Assembly (NCBI GenBank): GCA_039180865.1 | Contig: JBCDCZ010000198.1 | Location: 1-8,501, forward strand | DNA: 8,501 nt | Source of the DNA: JBCDCU01 sp039180865 | Lineage (GTDB): Bacteria; Pseudomonadota; Alphaproteobacteria; Rhizobiales; JACESI01 | Direction of reading: 5' to 3' | Part shown: piece after piece, positions 6,952 through 8,501 of the stretch | Numbering within the stretch: position 1 is the first letter of the stretch | Layout of the letters: every line of letters starts with the position of its first letter | The notes under the pieces: model-generated | What the model saw: only the letters and a program-made list of their open reading frames with translations | Told to the model about the DNA's origin: nothing | Databases searched by the model: none | Translations under genes and position numbers: made by a program

Positions 6952-6982
6952 TCCCTGCGCGGCTGGCCGCGCAGGGGTTTTT
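6952..6982. terminator. GC-rich hairpin between the two repeat-protein genes
   Basis: CCCTGCGCGG at 6953-6962 pairs perfectly with CCGCGCAGGG at 6967-6976 around a CTGG loop, a 10-base GC-rich stem. On the plus strand it is followed by G and five T residues, the form of a rho-independent terminator. On the minus strand, the direction of the flanking genes, it starts 19 bases after the stop codon of the upstream gene and is preceded by the A-tract instead, so it lacks a U-tract. In the operon direction it may act as a partial attenuator or protect the 3' end of the upstream message. In the plus direction it would stop antisense transcription. Confidence 0.55.
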
Positions 6983-6995
6983 AATTGTGTCAGTT

Positions 6996-8501
6996 CTAGC
7001 CAGCCGGCGTGGTCAGATCGTCTTCGCCAACAACATTGACTGCTGTTGAACCACCGACGACTGAGATGTCGACTGTATTGACCTGAACGTTTGCGCCGAC
7101 CACGACGTTCTGCGTGAACGCATCAGCAGCGCCGTAAGCATTGGCTGTTGCTTCCGTAACACCGTTGACAGACAGGTCATCGAGGACCGTGTAGCTGTCG
7201 AACAGCCCGGCAGGTCCACCGGCAACGCCATCTTGCGCTGTCGCTGTGCCGCCTGTTGCGTTGACAGTCTGTGTGGTCTCGGAGTCAGGCCCCAGATTGT
7301 AGACCTGCGGGTTGGTGACGAGGTCGTTATCAACCAACGCATTCGTCTGAATGACGTCAAAGGCTGTATCAACCCCATCTCCGTCGGTGCCGAACTCTCC
7401 ATCCGGTTCATCGATGCCCGTCGGAACAAGCGGTGACAATGCGGGTAGATCAGTTGCGTCATCCCCGTCATCCTCGCCCGTGAAGAACAGGCTGTCGTTG
7501 TAACCGACGACCGACATCCAGGCTGAGTTAGCCTGAACATTGCCACCCGTATCGACGTCCTGCGTGAAGACAGATGCATCAGACAGGGCGTCCGCAGAGG
7601 CAATGGTCTCGCCATTGATGCTGAAGTCATCATCGGTTTGACCGGACGAACCAGCACCGTTTGCCTGTACCCCATTGCCGGCCGTTGCCGTGCCGCCATT
7701 GGAGGTTGCATTCTGCACTGTATCGCCGTTCGCACTCTCAACAATCGGATCAAAGATCTGATCGCTGTCATTGAGAGTATTGCTTTGGTCGATGACAAAG
7801 AGCGAGTCCGCATCACCGGTGACACCACCGATCACGGTGTCGTCGCCGCCGGCATCATCATCACCGCCGGTCAGGTTGGCGTTTTTGTTGGCGCCAACGA
7901 TCGCTGCGCTCGCTTCATTAGCCTGCCGGTTTTCGCCGGTTGTCAGGCCTTGTGAGAACGCTTCGGTGAGGCCCGCGCCATCTGCGGAAGCATCCGCAAG
8001 ACCGCTAATGGCAGCATCGTCTCCGACATCGGCATTCACCAGGCTGCCGGAAGTTGCGATGCCGCTTCCCGCGGTTGCCATGCCACCGGTACCGGTCGCA
8101 TCCTGTTCCAGCCCTTCATCTCCGCCTGCGCCGGATGATTGGTTGGAAACAAGTGGGCTGGTGATCACATCCTGATCAAGGGCAGCACCATCCATCCCCG
8201 GACCGCCATTGGACTGGGTGATCAGTAGATCACTGTCCGTGCCGCCAAGGATCGACACGTCGGCAATGTCGAGAGTGCCCGTACCTTCGTCGTCTTCGCC
8301 CGCTGACAAGGTGGAGTCATTGCCGCCGACTATGGTGACATCAGCCACATTGTACTGGGCGTTTCCTCCGGTGTGGATGGTTTGCGTGAACGCCTCAAGG
8401 GCCGCAACGCCATCTGATGACGCTTCGGTACTTCCAGCGATCGTAAGATCGTCACCAACTGTGCCATTGGTAACGAGGGCACCCATACCATCGGTGTCAC
8501 C
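6996..8501 (-). CDS. Large acidic repeat protein, partial; candidate exported substrate
   Basis: Only the C-terminal 501 residues are visible; the reading frame is open to the window edge. The ATG at 8486 is probably internal, because it has no ribosome binding site and the five codons upstream of it (GDTDG) stay in frame within a repeat. The family was not recognised. The sequence is three and a half diverged units of about 130-150 residues. It is dominated by Asp, Gly, Ala, Thr, Asn, Val and Ser, with no cysteine and just one Arg and one Lys, so the protein is extremely acidic. No RTX nonapeptides, signal peptide or cell-wall anchor are visible. It ends at TAG 6996 with GEDDLTTPAG. Position at the head of the visible operon, with an ABC/HlyD pair downstream, suggests an adhesin-like or matrix protein exported by type I secretion. 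The true length and N-terminus are unknown. Confidence 0.85.
   Translation of the reverse strand, partial: GDTDGMGALVTNGTVGDDLTIAGSTEASSDGVAALEAFTQTIHTGGNAQYNVADVTIVGGNDSTLSAGEDDEGTGTLDIADVSILGGTDSDLLITQSNGGPGMDGAALDQDVITSPLVSNQSSGAGGDEGLEQDATGTGGMATAGSGIATSGSLVNADVGDDAAISGLADASADGAGLTEAFSQGLTTGENRQANEASAAIVGANKNANLTGGDDDAGGDDTVIGGVTGDADSLFVIDQSNTLNDSDQIFDPIVESANGDTVQNATSNGGTATAGNGVQANGAGSSGQTDDDFSINGETIASADALSDASVFTQDVDTGGNVQANSAWMSVVGYNDSLFFTGEDDGDDATDLPALSPLVPTGIDEPDGEFGTDGDGVDTAFDVIQTNALVDNDLVTNPQVYNLGPDSETTQTVNATGGTATAQDGVAGGPAGLFDSYTVLDDLSVNGVTEATANAYGAADAFTQNVVVGANVQVNTVDISVVGGSTAVNVVGEDDLTTPAG
6999..8453 (-). repeat. Long tandem protein repeats, 3.4 units of 130-150 residues
   Basis: Units begin at DD[LF]-[ST]-[IV]-[NA]-G-like sequences at about 8453, 8021, 7631 and 7181; the last is cut short by the stop codon. 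Each continues with AFTQ-x-[VI]-x2-G-x-N-x-Q-x-N, then a [VI]-[VI]-G strand followed by N-rich turns and a GEDD or GDDD acidic loop. The full units go on to a D-x-[FL]-x-I-x-Q-[ST]-N motif and close with GGTATA or GGMATA. Clear examples are TGGNVQANSAWMSVVGYND and VGANVQVNTVDISVVGG. Unit lengths are 144, 130 and 150 residues. Variation lies mainly in the acidic loops, as expected of a beta-rich scaffold with loops of variable length. Confidence 0.8.

Noticed and set aside
7013..7828. A 271-codon open frame on the minus strand, inside the large repeat gene
   Set aside because: It has shadow-type composition (Arg, Ser, Met, Thr) and no ribosome site, while the other frame shows clear protein-level repeats.
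6999..8453. CRISPR array or DNA-level tandem repeat
   Set aside because: The periodicity is at protein level with long, diverged units; there are no short identical repeats with unique spacers.
6996..8501. RTX toxin or haemolysin-type calcium-binding repeats
   Set aside because: GGxGxDxUx nonapeptides are not present in tandem; the GEDD and GDDD segments are acidic loops of a different, longer repeat.

Overview
The window looks like chromosomal or large-replicon DNA of an alphaproteobacterium, most likely a member of the Rhizobiales/Hyphomicrobiales. This rests on the moderate-to-high GC, the codon style, and a PrtD/PrtE-like (rhizobial PrsD/PrsE-like) type I secretion pair. The genus cannot be fixed from the sequence alone.

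Layout. Positions 1-257 are a non-coding leader whose first ~130 bases are very AT-rich. It precedes one rightward gene (258-824) for a small helical protein of unknown function that carries an RNELIH (R-x4-H) motif like that of HEPN domains. Everything else reads leftward and looks like one operon, entered from beyond the right edge. In transcription order it holds: (i) the C-terminal ~500 residues of a large, extremely acidic repeat protein (8501-6996, 5' end outside the window); (ii) a GTG-started 682-residue acidic protein with five diverged repeat units (6895-4847); (iii) a type I secretion ABC permease/ATPase with an unusual disordered N-terminal extension (4803-2719); (iv) its HlyD-family membrane fusion partner (2688-1342); (v) a small cysteine-containing protein of unknown function (1312-815). 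The last gene converges on the rightward gene, and the two overlap by ten bases at their stop ends.

How they may work together. The ABC protein and HlyD protein form the inner-membrane part of a type I secretion channel; an outer-membrane TolC-like protein is not encoded here. The two upstream proteins have no Sec signal in the visible parts, no cysteine, almost no basic residues in their repeats, and sit directly upstream of the exporter. They are the obvious candidate substrates, although neither has RTX nonapeptides. They also share a short motif, Q-[TSY]-N-x3-D-x-[DN], embedded in different larger repeats. This suggests a paired surface or matrix system (adhesin, biofilm or amyloid-like fibre) exported by a dedicated machine. 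That role is inference.

A perfect GC-rich hairpin lies between the two substrate-like genes, with its T-tract on the strand opposite to the operon. No tRNA, rRNA, CRISPR array, insertion sequence or phage gene was recognised.
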